Shown here piece by piece: positions 1-7,832 of a stretch of 41,518 nt of DNA. The DNA is taken from the IMG/VR virus record IMGVR_UViG_3300042261_000454, positions 1 to 41,518 of that record; one strand, 5' to 3'. This DNA comes from a virus. Made by a program: the position numbers and the translations under genes. The first letter of the stretch is position 1. Every line of letters begins with the position of its first letter. Below the pieces are notes generated by a model. The model was not told where the DNA came from, did no database searches, and saw nothing but the letters and a program-made list of their open reading frames with translations.

Positions 1-230
1 AGGAGAGAGTTCCTATTAAGCTGTTTAAGGATAACAACAAATACAAAGATGACGTAGTTGTTGGGGTTAATGGCAAGACGTGGCGTATTATGAGGGGTGT
101 AGAGGTTATGGTTCCTCGTTTTGTCAAGAATGTTCTTGATAATTCTGAAATTCAGATGATGGAAGCATACAAAAATATGGACACGCTCCAAAATGAGCTT
201 GCACAGGCGGAACAACAAGGGGCGTTATAG
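1..230 (+). CDS. Capsid-associated small protein, C-terminal part (5' truncated by window edge)
   Basis: The open frame enters at base 3 and ends with TAG at 228-230, giving the last ~75 residues of a protein whose complete relative lies at 40595-40957. The two match at a fixed offset of 40,727 bases. The first ~125 bases are identical; after that about one base in nine differs, mostly at third codon positions, so both copies are under protein-level selection. The visible part has a compact domain (IKLFKDNNKYKDD, VNGKTWRIMRGVEVMVPRFV) followed by an acidic/Gln-rich helix ending QQGAL. By position directly after the capsid gene it may be a capsid decoration or head-completion protein; that role is inferred, not recognised. 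Confidence 0.85.
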   Translation, partial: ERVPIKLFKDNNKYKDDVVVGVNGKTWRIMRGVEVMVPRFVKNVLDNSEIQMMEAYKNMDTLQNELAQAEQQGAL

Positions 231-246
231 CCGATTGTTAAAATTA

Positions 247-279
247 AAAGGGGAATGGGTTAACAACTTGTTCCCCTTT
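247..279 (+). other. Conserved hairpin between capsid-associated gene and fibre gene
   Basis: A perfect 9-bp inverted repeat (AAAGGGGAA at 247-255, TTCCCCTTT at 271-279) surrounds a 15-base loop containing GTTAAC. It is retained in the diverged second copy at 40974-41006, where the flanks have changed. There is no T-run on the + strand after it, so it is not a classical intrinsic terminator. It may be an attenuator, an RNA-processing site or a weak terminator. Confidence 0.5.
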
Positions 280-301
280 ACTCAAAAAGGACGGTGGCGA
301 A

Positions 302-3259
302 ATGATAAAACAATTTACTTTTCCACTTAGCATCAAGGATAATAATTTGAAAAAAATAGGCACTGTTGTGGCTAACGATGTGAGTGGTAACAAGTTTCTG
401 ATTACGCTTATGGACGGCAGCAGGGCTTTTGATATAACAGGGCATAGCAATATAACTTTCACTGTTCTTAAACCCGATGGCACACTCAGCATTGACAGTG
501 AAGGCACTTATATATCAGTGGTAGATGCTGAGAAAGGCATTATTAGTATAGTCTTGGTAGATGAGGCAATAGATGTTGCAGGATTTTGCAAAGCGACGGT
601 AGAAGTATATGCCAACGGATTAAGAGTTTCATCTTCTCGGATTGGCTTTGATGTTGTTGCTGAGCTTTCAGCAGGTGCGGATGTAACCGGAGACAGCAAC
701 TATCCAGTTCTTGTTGAGCTTATAGATGCTGTAAACGATGTAGTCTCGGGTTTGCCGGCTAAAGCAGACAAAGTTGCAGGTGCTATCCTTAATAACTTTG
801 CAGGGTTAGATGCTAACGGCAACCTCAAAGATAGCGGTAGTAAAGCAAGCGATTTTGCTACTGCAACAGGTCTCTCTGACGAAATAACAGCACGACAAAA
901 TGCAGATACATCTATTAACAACTCCTTGTCAGCTCATACGGGTAATACCTCTAACGCACACGGAATAAATAACAAAGCCGACTTAATAGATGGTAAAATC
1001 CCTGCTACACAGCTACCCTCTTATGTGGATGATGTGGTAGAGTATGCTAACACAAGTGCGTTTCCTGTTACAGGTGAGGCAGGCAAAATATATGTGGCTC
1101 TTGATACTAACCTTACTTATCGTTGGGGTGGCTCTACTTATGCGGAGATCTCTCCGAGTTTAGCTCTCGGTGAAACATCCTCTACTGCACATAGGGGAGA
1201 TAGAGGTGAAACCGCATACGACCACTCGCAAGTAATAACAGGCAATCCTCACGGTTCAACAACATCTGACATCCCTGAAAGCACTGATAAAAACTATGTA
1301 ACTGATATTCAAAAAACAAAACTTGCGGAATGGCAAGGTAGAAATATAAAAACTGTTGCGTCTGATTATACTTTGCTCAATACGGACGATGTAGTTTTTG
1401 CAGAGGGGGATATAGTATTACCAATTCCCACTTCATTCACACCTCACAGAGAATTTACAATAGTCCCTGCAAGTGGAACTGGTACGACTGTTGTTTCTGA
1501 TTATTTTTACGATATAAGCACAGGGGTAGCACCAGCAAGTTATATCCTATATGGGCAAAGTATTACCTCAAATGGTAATGCTGCAGATGCAATTACAGTG
1601 TGGACTAATGGTGAAGGCTGGTTTATTAAATCCATCAATCAAGTAGAGGTAAGTGATAAATTTTCAGCTGTAACTACACCAGAAAGTTATACAGGGATTG
1701 TGGCAGGGAGTATTAGAGACATATTCGGTCAAATAAAAAAGTTTTTTAGCAATATTCTTTCTCTTTTTTCCGACACAAAAGACCCTACTGGATTTATTGA
1801 TGCCGACAATATGACTGTAGCTTATGATAGCACAGCGAGAACAATAACCCTTACCAATGCAAACGGTATTTATTATTATTGGCGAGGAATAAAATACCGC
1901 TTAGGAACTGGCACAACTTGGACGAGCGACCCTCACATTAATAATACTACAACGGACTACTTTTTGAAATGCGTTGACGGTGTTAATTTCATTTGGAGCG
2001 ATACGGCTTGGATTTTTAGCGATATTCAAGTCGCAAAAGTAGCAAAAGGTCGCCTTTATGCAATTAAGGAAAATCACAGCCTTTCAAACTGGAATGACCA
2101 CGAAGAAGCACATTGGAACATAGGAGCATACAGAGCGAATAACACAGGGGCAGATGTTACAGGATTTACTTTTAATTCCACAACAGCAGCAAATCGTAGA
2201 CCGACGATAGGGGCTTTAACCATTGCAGATGAAGATTGTAAAACTCCGTTATCACAGCAAACAGACAACTACTGTTTTGCTTATTTAAGTGGAGCAACAG
2301 GGGTATTGAATTATTCAACAGACCAATCGGATATATTGAGATTGAATGGTAATATCCCTTATTGGAACAACTTTACTGGGGGAGCGTGGACGGAGCAAGC
2401 TTTAGGTGCTAACGATTATATGAATTTATGGCTTTTGGCTATTCCAGTAACTGCAGACGTAGCAAGTCAAAAATATCGATATGTATGGTTACAAGGTCAG
2501 GCAAGTGGCTCTTTGACTTCAACACAAGCAAAGACTACACTCGACGTCAACTTGGGCGAACTGTCCTCTGTAACAGAAGAGGTATTATTCTTGCAGAGGG
2601 TAATCGTTCGCTATACAGCAGGCAACTGGGTTGTAATTCAGAGCAATAGGCTAACAGGTTCTTCGAGGACACAGAACACAGGCTCAAGCGGTAATTTCCT
2701 TTCGCAGGTTGCAACAGATGGCACATTAACAGGGAACGGAACGGCCGGAAGTCCATTGGGAGTTGCATATACTAATTACGGGAAGAAAGTTGCAGAATAC
2801 ACGGTCAGTGGCTCAACAACATCGTTCGTCAAATTATCAGGATTTGACCTCCAAGCGGATGGGGGTTACATTATTATAATTGACGGCACAACAATGAGTA
2901 GCCAAACCGAAATAAGATGTTTATGGAATGATGATTTGTCGGATGCCGGAAATTTGTCAAATGATAATTTATATACTTGGGCAATAAACGTCGGTTCGGC
3001 AATAAACAACGCTTCAGTTGCTCAGAGCGGAACAGGCGAATTTAGGGTGTTTCTTGAGGTTTCCCAATCAAGTATAAATACAATGCCTTTTATTCGTTCA
3101 ATCTGGGAAAAGGTAGTAACGGCTACATATACCATCCAAACTCGTTTTTGTTGGCGAAATAGCCTGTCTGCAAATATTACAAAAATTGGCTTCTATACTG
3201 GCGGTATAAGCTTTGGCGATGGTACCAAATTCACTGTATTTAAAAGGGGGAGTATGTAA
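302..3259 (+). CDS. Receptor-binding fibre/baseplate protein with BppU-like N-terminus
   Basis: A 985-residue structural protein that probably binds the host surface. Residues ~1-115 look like the DUF2479/BppU N-terminal domain of phages of Gram-positive bacteria (start MIKQFTFPL, then a beta-rich module ending VSSSRIGFDVV), which attaches fibres to the baseplate or tail. Residues ~215-310 carry a repeat-type fibre segment common in phage tail proteins (NAHGINNKADLIDGKIP, GEAGKIYVAL, TAHRGDRGETAYDHS). The remaining ~650 residues are Ser/Thr/Asn/Gly-rich beta-type sequence without recognised domains, as expected of a variable receptor-binding tip. The ATG at 302 follows AAGGACGG with normal spacing. 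A diverged second copy of the N-terminus starts at 41029. Confidence 0.8.
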   Translation: MIKQFTFPLSIKDNNLKKIGTVVANDVSGNKFLITLMDGSRAFDITGHSNITFTVLKPDGTLSIDSEGTYISVVDAEKGIISIVLVDEAIDVAGFCKATVEVYANGLRVSSSRIGFDVVAELSAGADVTGDSNYPVLVELIDAVNDVVSGLPAKADKVAGAILNNFAGLDANGNLKDSGSKASDFATATGLSDEITARQNADTSINNSLSAHTGNTSNAHGINNKADLIDGKIPATQLPSYVDDVVEYANTSAFPVTGEAGKIYVALDTNLTYRWGGSTYAEISPSLALGETSSTAHRGDRGETAYDHSQVITGNPHGSTTSDIPESTDKNYVTDIQKTKLAEWQGRNIKTVASDYTLLNTDDVVFAEGDIVLPIPTSFTPHREFTIVPASGTGTTVVSDYFYDISTGVAPASYILYGQSITSNGNAADAITVWTNGEGWFIKSINQVEVSDKFSAVTTPESYTGIVAGSIRDIFGQIKKFFSNILSLFSDTKDPTGFIDADNMTVAYDSTARTITLTNANGIYYYWRGIKYRLGTGTTWTSDPHINNTTTDYFLKCVDGVNFIWSDTAWIFSDIQVAKVAKGRLYAIKENHSLSNWNDHEEAHWNIGAYRANNTGADVTGFTFNSTTAANRRPTIGALTIADEDCKTPLSQQTDNYCFAYLSGATGVLNYSTDQSDILRLNGNIPYWNNFTGGAWTEQALGANDYMNLWLLAIPVTADVASQKYRYVWLQGQASGSLTSTQAKTTLDVNLGELSSVTEEVLFLQRVIVRYTAGNWVVIQSNRLTGSSRTQNTGSSGNFLSQVATDGTLTGNGTAGSPLGVAYTNYGKKVAEYTVSGSTTSFVKLSGFDLQADGGYIIIIDGTTMSSQTEIRCLWNDDLSDAGNLSNDNLYTWAINVGSAINNASVAQSGTGEFRVFLEVSQSSINTMPFIRSIWEKVVTATYTIQTRFCWRNSLSANITKIGFYTGGISFGDGTKFTVFKRGSM

Positions 3260-3516
3260 TGTGCGGGTTAATTAAAAACATAAAAACTGGAACAACTACA
3301 ATCATTGAGTATGAGCTAATACCATTAACGGAGCAACAGCTCAAAGAGCAGAGAAGAAGCGATATACTATCGGAGTTAGCAACATTAGACGAAAAAATGA
3401 CCCGAACGGAAGAAGATATAATTACTTATACAGGAATTTACAATAATCTTCCACAAATTCAAAAAGACCGATATGACAGAAAGCAAACATTGAGAGCAGA
3501 ATTACAAAATTTATAG
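3259..3516 (+). CDS. Small coiled-coil protein following fibre gene
   Basis: An 85-residue protein. The ATG shares its A with the fibre TAA stop (TAATG) and a purine-rich AAGGGGGAG precedes it, so it is translationally coupled to the fibre gene. The N-terminal ~25 residues (MCGLIKNIKTGTTTIIEYEL) look beta-stranded; residues ~27-85 are Lys/Glu/Arg/Leu-rich heptad-like helix. No family recognised. Position suggests a fibre accessory protein or chaperone; this is inference. Confidence 0.7.
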   Translation: MCGLIKNIKTGTTTIIEYELIPLTEQQLKEQRRSDILSELATLDEKMTRTEEDIITYTGIYNNLPQIQKDRYDRKQTLRAELQNL

Positions 3517-3534
3517 AAATGGATGTGATAAAAT

Positions 3535-3870
3535 ATGCAGACACTAAAATTGATAGCAGAAATGTTTTTAGCAGTAGTGGCAATAGGCGGAATTTTGATA
3601 GGATGGTACAAATTCATGGTTAATGCTGTGTCCAAAAAAGTCCGTTTGCAATGCCATTGCGACTTGATGTTGCTGAAAGATAGCTCACTCGCTAATCTTA
3701 TGGACGGTCTCGAAAGAAAATGCGAATACTACATAAACAGAGGATATGCCACAATCGAAAACCGAAAAACCATTTCGACAATGTTTAGGGCGTATGCTGG
3801 GCTTGGGGGTAATAGCTTTATCGAGGATCTAATTGAAAAGGTGAATTCGTTACCTTTTAATGAATTATAA
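3535..3870 (+). CDS. Membrane-anchored phage protein in the lysis cassette
   Basis: A 111-residue protein with one N-terminal transmembrane helix (about residues 7-26, AEMFLAVVAIGGILIGWY) and a cytoplasmic helical domain containing CEYYINRGYATIENRKTI and YAGLGGNSFIEDLIEKV. This Y-I-x-x-G-Y-A-T / LGGN pattern is seen in many phages of Bacillota next to holin and endolysin genes, where function is not established. It lies directly upstream of the holin-like gene, whose ribosome binding site overlaps its end. It may be an accessory holin or lysis regulator. Confidence 0.7.
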   Translation: MQTLKLIAEMFLAVVAIGGILIGWYKFMVNAVSKKVRLQCHCDLMLLKDSSLANLMDGLERKCEYYINRGYATIENRKTISTMFRAYAGLGGNSFIEDLIEKVNSLPFNEL

Positions 3871-3883
3871 GGAGTGTGTTAAA

Positions 3884-4105
3884 ATGAAAAGATTTTTAAA
3901 AGATATGGCGGAAAGAGCCATTAAGACAGTAGCACAGACTGCGATTGCTACCATAGGCACTACTACTGCGTTTGGTGCTGTTGATTGGAAGTTGGTAGCA
4001 TCAACTGCTGTATTAGCAGGTATCGTATCCGTATTAACTTCGGTAGCGAGCAGACCTATTGGCAGCCCTAACACAGCGAGCATTTTAAGAGAGGATGACA
4101 GATAA
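3884..4105 (+). CDS. Holin, r1t-like
   Basis: A 73-residue protein with a charged N-terminus (MKRFLKDMAERAIKT) followed by two hydrophobic stretches (about residues 15-32 and 38-58) separated by AVDWK, and a short polar tail. This matches the two-helix layout of r1t-type holins, in which an aspartate-tryptophan turn separates the helices. The start is the ATG at 3884, 10 bases after AAGGAG at 3868-3873; an upstream in-frame ATG at 3860 would fall inside the preceding gene and lacks a binding site. Holins open the membrane so the endolysin reaches the wall. The next gene overlaps by one base (TAATG). Confidence 0.75.
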   Translation: MKRFLKDMAERAIKTVAQTAIATIGTTTAFGAVDWKLVASTAVLAGIVSVLTSVASRPIGSPNTASILREDDR

Positions 4106-4893
4106 TGCCGAAGATAGCTATTGATGCAGGACACGGAGTAACAACAGCAGGTAAGAGAAGCTTTGACGGCTCACTCTTAGAATATCAGTTTAACAGAGAA
4201 ATAGCAAAGCGGCTTAATTATCATCTGCAAAGGCACGGTTTTGAAACGCTACTTACTGCCCCTGACGACACTGATGTGGATTTGTGGCAGAGGTGTGTAA
4301 CAGCTAATAACTGGGGTGCGGACTTGTTTATATCCCTACACGGTAACGCATACGGAACTAATTGGAATGATGCTAATGGTTGGGAGATATGTGTGCTACG
4401 ATTAGGTGGGAATGCTGAAAAGGTTGCTAAATTAATCTACAAGCAATCAATACCGTTTCTCGGTTTAACTGACCGCATAGCTAAGAATGGCGGTAGAATT
4501 AAGACCGATAATCTTGCAGTTTTGCGTGATACTAATATGTCAGCTGTCTTGATAGAGCACGGATTTTACACTAACCAAAGCGATTTAGCCCTTATGAAAA
4601 CGGTGGAGTTTAAAGAGAAGTGTGCTGTTGCGGATGCGAAAGGTATATGCGAGTTTTATGGAGTTGCTTGGAAAGAGGATGTCCCTGCTGCTCCAACTGA
4701 CACTACGAACTACAAAGCCCTATACGAACAGGCACAGGCTAAACTTAGTGAGTATGACGCTAAGATTGCAGAGCTTAACAGCAAGATAGCGTTGCTATCT
4801 GACACTAATACCTTTCAAGCTAACTCAATCGCTGAACTTAACACTAAAATAACCACTTTACGAAACGCCATCACCATTTTTAAATCATTTTAG
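4105..4893 (+). CDS. Endolysin, N-acetylmuramoyl-L-alanine amidase (Amidase_3)
   Basis: A 262-residue zinc amidase that cuts the bond between muramic acid and L-alanine in peptidoglycan. Residues 1-~180 form an Amidase_3 domain: AIDAGHG (first zinc His), LLEYQFNREIA (Glu ligand region), FISLHGNA (second His) and VLIEHGFYTN (catalytic Glu). The C-terminal ~75 residues form a Leu/Ile/Lys/Ala-rich coiled coil (KIAELNSKIALL and similar heptads), unlike the usual SH3 or LysM cell-wall-binding modules, so wall binding may be by oligomerisation. No signal peptide is present, consistent with holin-dependent release. The start overlaps the holin stop. Confidence 0.92.
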   Translation: MPKIAIDAGHGVTTAGKRSFDGSLLEYQFNREIAKRLNYHLQRHGFETLLTAPDDTDVDLWQRCVTANNWGADLFISLHGNAYGTNWNDANGWEICVLRLGGNAEKVAKLIYKQSIPFLGLTDRIAKNGGRIKTDNLAVLRDTNMSAVLIEHGFYTNQSDLALMKTVEFKEKCAVADAKGICEFYGVAWKEDVPAAPTDTTNYKALYEQAQAKLSEYDAKIAELNSKIALLSDTNTFQANSIAELNTKITTLRNAITIFKSF

Positions 4894-4907
4894 AGGAAGT
4901 GAGTTAA

Positions 4908-5252
4908 ATGAATATAAGCGAGCTTTTTTCACTCGTTGACACCTTAAAACCCAATTCATATGGTAACAGTGAAAAGCTGATGTGGCTTAACCAGGTTGAG
5001 CAGCAGATAGCGGATATACAGGGTGAAACATTCACACCTTATACAGAGAGTGGTGACGCTGAGCTTTTAGCTCCTGTGCCGTTTACCAATGTGTATGAAT
5101 ACTACTTAAAGGCGATGATTGACAATGAGAGCAAGGACTTTGAAGGTTACAGCAATAATCTTATTCTCTATAATGCTTCTTTTAGCAGTTACACAAAGCA
5201 CTTCTTGCGTAATAACGCCGGAACAGACACTGCGGTGTCTAACATTTGGTAG
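4908..5252 (+). CDS. Putative head-tail connector/adaptor protein
   Basis: A 114-residue, mostly helical protein (start MNISELFSLVDTLKPN) with a conserved-looking V-P-F-T-N-V-Y-E-Y-Y-L-K-A-M-I-D segment around residues 58-75. Size, helical content and position directly before the nozzle-like protein resemble gp6-type or T7 gp11-type connectors that bind the portal. GAGGAAGTG precedes the ATG. The family assignment is by architecture and context rather than a diagnostic motif. Confidence 0.6.
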   Translation: MNISELFSLVDTLKPNSYGNSEKLMWLNQVEQQIADIQGETFTPYTESGDAELLAPVPFTNVYEYYLKAMIDNESKDFEGYSNNLILYNASFSSYTKHFLRNNAGTDTAVSNIW

Positions 5253-5268
5253 AGAGGGCGACGATGAT

Positions 5269-6969
5269 ATGGAGCTACCCGTTTTAAAACCCTACCGCAA
5301 GGCATCTAAAAAATTCATACTTGACTTCTTGGGTTACAATGCTAACCCTGTTCCTCGTGAGGGCGAGTTCTCGGATATGAAGAACCTTTCGTCAGACTAT
5401 TTTCCCTGCATATCGCCGAGAGGGTCAAGGCAAGAGCTAATTGACATATCCAACAACTACGCTGATGAACGTAACGCCATTTTATCCCGTAACGATAAAC
5501 TCGCTTGGGTAGATGGCGACAAGCTGTATTATGGCACTGCTGACGATAACGAGGATGTCGGAACAGTTGACGACACGGCAGGGCTTAAACGGTCGCTTGT
5601 GGCTATGGGGGGCAAAACGCTCATATTCCCTGACAAGAAATGTTTTCACGTAGACCCCCCTAAAACGAGAGGTGAGTATTATGGTGAGCTAATTGACACA
5701 CCTACTCCCGATTTAGAATTTAAAATTGTTCTTAATGATGTGCACGAGTTTACAGACAGTAAAATATTTTTTGTTAAGGCATCAGGCACCAATCACACCT
5801 TAGGGGATGGTTTGCGTATAGGTGACACAGTTACTATCACAGTTTCAAGAACAGGGCAATCGGATGAGCGTATAACGGCTGTCTCGGACAGCAATGTGTT
5901 TCTTTATTTTGACAGCGAATTAGAGGAGTTTCTCTATGCTTTTTTTCCCGAGGTGTGGCCCGCAACTCATCTGAGCTACATTAAGTTTAAAGAAGGGACA
6001 TTTACACCCGAAGATAATTTAACGGGCGTTTCGGTAACAATACACCGGAATGTCCCCGCTATTGACTACGCAATCACAAACGACAATCGCTGTTGGGGCG
6101 TTAAAGGAAGCGACATCTATGCATCTAAGCAGGGTGACCCTTTCAACTGGAACCAGTTTCAAGGGATACTAACCGACAGCTATGCTACGGATGTTGATAC
6201 AAACGGAGACTTCACCGGTGCGGCTGTTTATTCGGGCAACCCTGTTTTTTTTAAAGAGGACTACATACACAGAGTGTATGGTAATAAGCCGAGTAACTAT
6301 CAAATAGTAACCGCACAGGCATACGGTGTGCAAAACGGAGCATATAAAACACTTGTGAACATAAATAACACTCTATTCTATATGAGCCGTGTAGGTGTTA
6401 TGGCGTATAACGGCGGTTATCCAACTCTTATATCGGATAACTTCGGGGCGACGAAGTATCAAGGCATATCGGCAGGCACAGACGGCAGGAAATACTATTT
6501 ATCGCTTAAAGATTTAGATAGCAACTCATATAAGTTGTTTGTATATGACACTCTTAAAAACCTGTGGCATTTAGAGGACACAATGCAAGCTATTTGTTTC
6601 TCTTATTCAGACGGCGACTTCTATATGCTCAACGCAACAAAGGGTAAAATAGAGCTTATAGGGGCAGGCACAGAGGCGGTTGAGTGGGAAGCTACATTAG
6701 GAGAGTTTAACGAGGTTATAGATGATAAAAAAGGGTATAGCAAGCTATCACTCAGAGTTGACCTTGACCGTGCATCAGAGCTTAATGTCCTCATTAAATA
6801 CGATAACAGTGAGTGGATTACGGTTAAAAGTGTAGCCGGCGGGGACAAGAGGGTTATTGAGGTTCCAATAGTCCCTCTTAGGTGCGACACCTTTCAAATT
6901 AAGTTAACCGGCAAGGGCTTTTGCAAGGTGTATTCACTTAACCGTGAGTTTGTGTTTGGGGGTAGATGA
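5269..6969 (+). CDS. Putative tail nozzle / tail tubular protein B-like beta-propeller
   Basis: A 566-residue protein. The ATG at 5269 is chosen because AGAGAGGG at 5251-5258 is correctly spaced; earlier in-frame starts lie inside the upstream connector gene. The sequence is beta-rich with blade-like repeats (RNDKLAWVDGDKLYYG; GAAVYSGNPVFFKEDYIHRV; TLFYMSRVGVMAYNGGYP; GTDGRKYYLSLKD; YDTLKNLWHLED), which is the pattern of podovirus tail nozzle/stabilisation proteins such as T7 gp12-like proteins. Located after the connector and before internal virion proteins, as in short-tailed phages. The next gene overlaps by ATGA. Confidence 0.65.
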   Translation: MELPVLKPYRKASKKFILDFLGYNANPVPREGEFSDMKNLSSDYFPCISPRGSRQELIDISNNYADERNAILSRNDKLAWVDGDKLYYGTADDNEDVGTVDDTAGLKRSLVAMGGKTLIFPDKKCFHVDPPKTRGEYYGELIDTPTPDLEFKIVLNDVHEFTDSKIFFVKASGTNHTLGDGLRIGDTVTITVSRTGQSDERITAVSDSNVFLYFDSELEEFLYAFFPEVWPATHLSYIKFKEGTFTPEDNLTGVSVTIHRNVPAIDYAITNDNRCWGVKGSDIYASKQGDPFNWNQFQGILTDSYATDVDTNGDFTGAAVYSGNPVFFKEDYIHRVYGNKPSNYQIVTAQAYGVQNGAYKTLVNINNTLFYMSRVGVMAYNGGYPTLISDNFGATKYQGISAGTDGRKYYLSLKDLDSNSYKLFVYDTLKNLWHLEDTMQAICFSYSDGDFYMLNATKGKIELIGAGTEAVEWEATLGEFNEVIDDKKGYSKLSLRVDLDRASELNVLIKYDNSEWITVKSVAGGDKRVIEVPIVPLRCDTFQIKLTGKGFCKVYSLNREFVFGGR

Positions 6970-7133
6970 TAGTGCAGGATACAGTTCTTTTTTCCATAAG
7001 GACGCCTAAGCCAACGCTTGGAAATGATTTAATTGACAACCAAAACAAAATACTTGACTATGTGTCAGAGGTTTTTAAAGAGCTTGAAATAGCAATAAAC
7101 GACCTTGAAAAAAATTTGCAGGAGGTGCAATAA
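6966..7133 (+). CDS. Small helical structural-module protein
   Basis: A 55-residue open frame whose ATG (6966) overlaps the preceding TGA in an ATGA junction, implying translational coupling. Residues 1-20 are polar with a TPKPTLGND motif; residues 21-55 form a charged amphipathic helix (QNKILDYVSEVFKELEIAI). The next gene's ribosome binding site (GGAGGTG, 7121-7127) lies in its last codons. No family recognised. The tight coupling on both sides makes it a likely real virion or assembly protein. Confidence 0.65.
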   Translation: MIVQDTVLFSIRTPKPTLGNDLIDNQNKILDYVSEVFKELEIAINDLEKNLQEVQ

Positions 7134-7134
7134 A

Positions 7135-7821
7135 ATGGCATACACAAGCCCGTATAGCGACAAGAAAAAAACCCTTTTAGATGAACTAATGAATACCCCC
7201 GATTTTAACTATGAGGCTAATAACGACCCATCATACCAAAGTTACGCAAAGATATACGGTAACTTAGGTGACAGAGCTATGGCTAACACTATGTCAGAGG
7301 CGTCGGGTTTAACCGGCGGACGGTTAAACTCTTGGGCGGTGTCAGCAGGACAGCAGGCAAAGCAGAATTTTGACCAACAGCTAACTGACAAGATACCCGC
7401 TTTGCAGCAGATGGCTTATAATATGTATATGGATAAGCTCAATAACAAAAAAAGCACGCTCAGTCTATTAGGGCAAGAGGATGACAGGGAGTATAGTAGA
7501 TGGGCAGACGATAGGGATTACACTTACAGGCAAAACCGAGATAAAGCGTCCGATAGCCAGTGGTGGAGCAACTTTAACGAGAATAAGAGGGTTAGCGATA
7601 GGGATTACACTTACAGGCAAAACCGAGATAAAATTAGTGATGAAAGGTATGTAGACGAAAAGAAGGACGATGCAGACTTTGGCGTGGCATACCAAGCAAT
7701 GATGGGCTCGAATGACCCTGTAAAATGGCTTAAAGAAAATGCCCCCTACCTAACTCCTGCCGAAATTGCAAAACTACAACAATATTTACCTGATACAGAT
7801 TGGACTAAATACTTGAAATAA
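7135..7821 (+). CDS. Internal virion-type protein with internal repeat
   Basis: A 228-residue hydrophilic helical protein. The ATG at 7135 is chosen because GGAGGTG sits 7 bases upstream; an earlier ATG at 7105 would precede that site. The N-terminal half contains SYAKIYGNLGDRAMANTM and SAGQQAKQNFD, a pattern common in phage proteins encoded just before giant internal proteins. The middle carries two copies of RDYTYRQNRDK x SD, from a 37-base exact DNA repeat at 7509-7545 and 7596-7632. It is probably ejected with, or packs against, the giant protein encoded next; this is inference from context. Confidence 0.65.
   Translation: MAYTSPYSDKKKTLLDELMNTPDFNYEANNDPSYQSYAKIYGNLGDRAMANTMSEASGLTGGRLNSWAVSAGQQAKQNFDQQLTDKIPALQQMAYNMYMDKLNNKKSTLSLLGQEDDREYSRWADDRDYTYRQNRDKASDSQWWSNFNENKRVSDRDYTYRQNRDKISDERYVDEKKDDADFGVAYQAMMGSNDPVKWLKENAPYLTPAEIAKLQQYLPDTDWTKYLK
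7509..7632 (+). repeat. Two exact 37-base direct repeats, 87-base period
   Basis: The same 37 bases occur at 7509-7545 and 7596-7632, in frame, encoding the duplicated DRDYTYRQNRDK segment. The 50 bases between them differ (they include a WWSNFNENKR segment). The exact identity, including third codon positions, points to a recent duplication. Confidence 0.9.
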
Positions 7822-7832
7822 GGGTGGTAAAA

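Larger units (their letters stand above)
1..791 (+). repeat. Diverged long repeat, left copy (partner 40728-41518)
   Basis: Bases 1-791 align without net gaps to 40728-41518 (offset 40,727). Identity is about 90% overall but patchy: complete over ~1-125, lower over ~126-575, high again over ~575-791. Coding frames are kept in both. Confidence 0.9.

Noticed and set aside
1-791. Simple direct terminal repeat or circular assembly overlap
   Set aside because: The copies differ at roughly one base in ten with patchy distribution, so they are not the same sequence read twice.
2428-2649. Alternative-frame 73-codon ORF inside the fibre gene
   Set aside because: No ribosome binding site, and the main frame has normal fibre-like composition there.
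302-3259. Diversity-generating retroelement acting on the fibre gene
   Set aside because: No reverse transcriptase or template repeat is visible in the window.
5119-5268. Longer N-terminus for the nozzle-like protein
   Set aside because: It overlaps the connector gene by ~130 bases, and the ATG at 5269 has a well-placed ribosome binding site.
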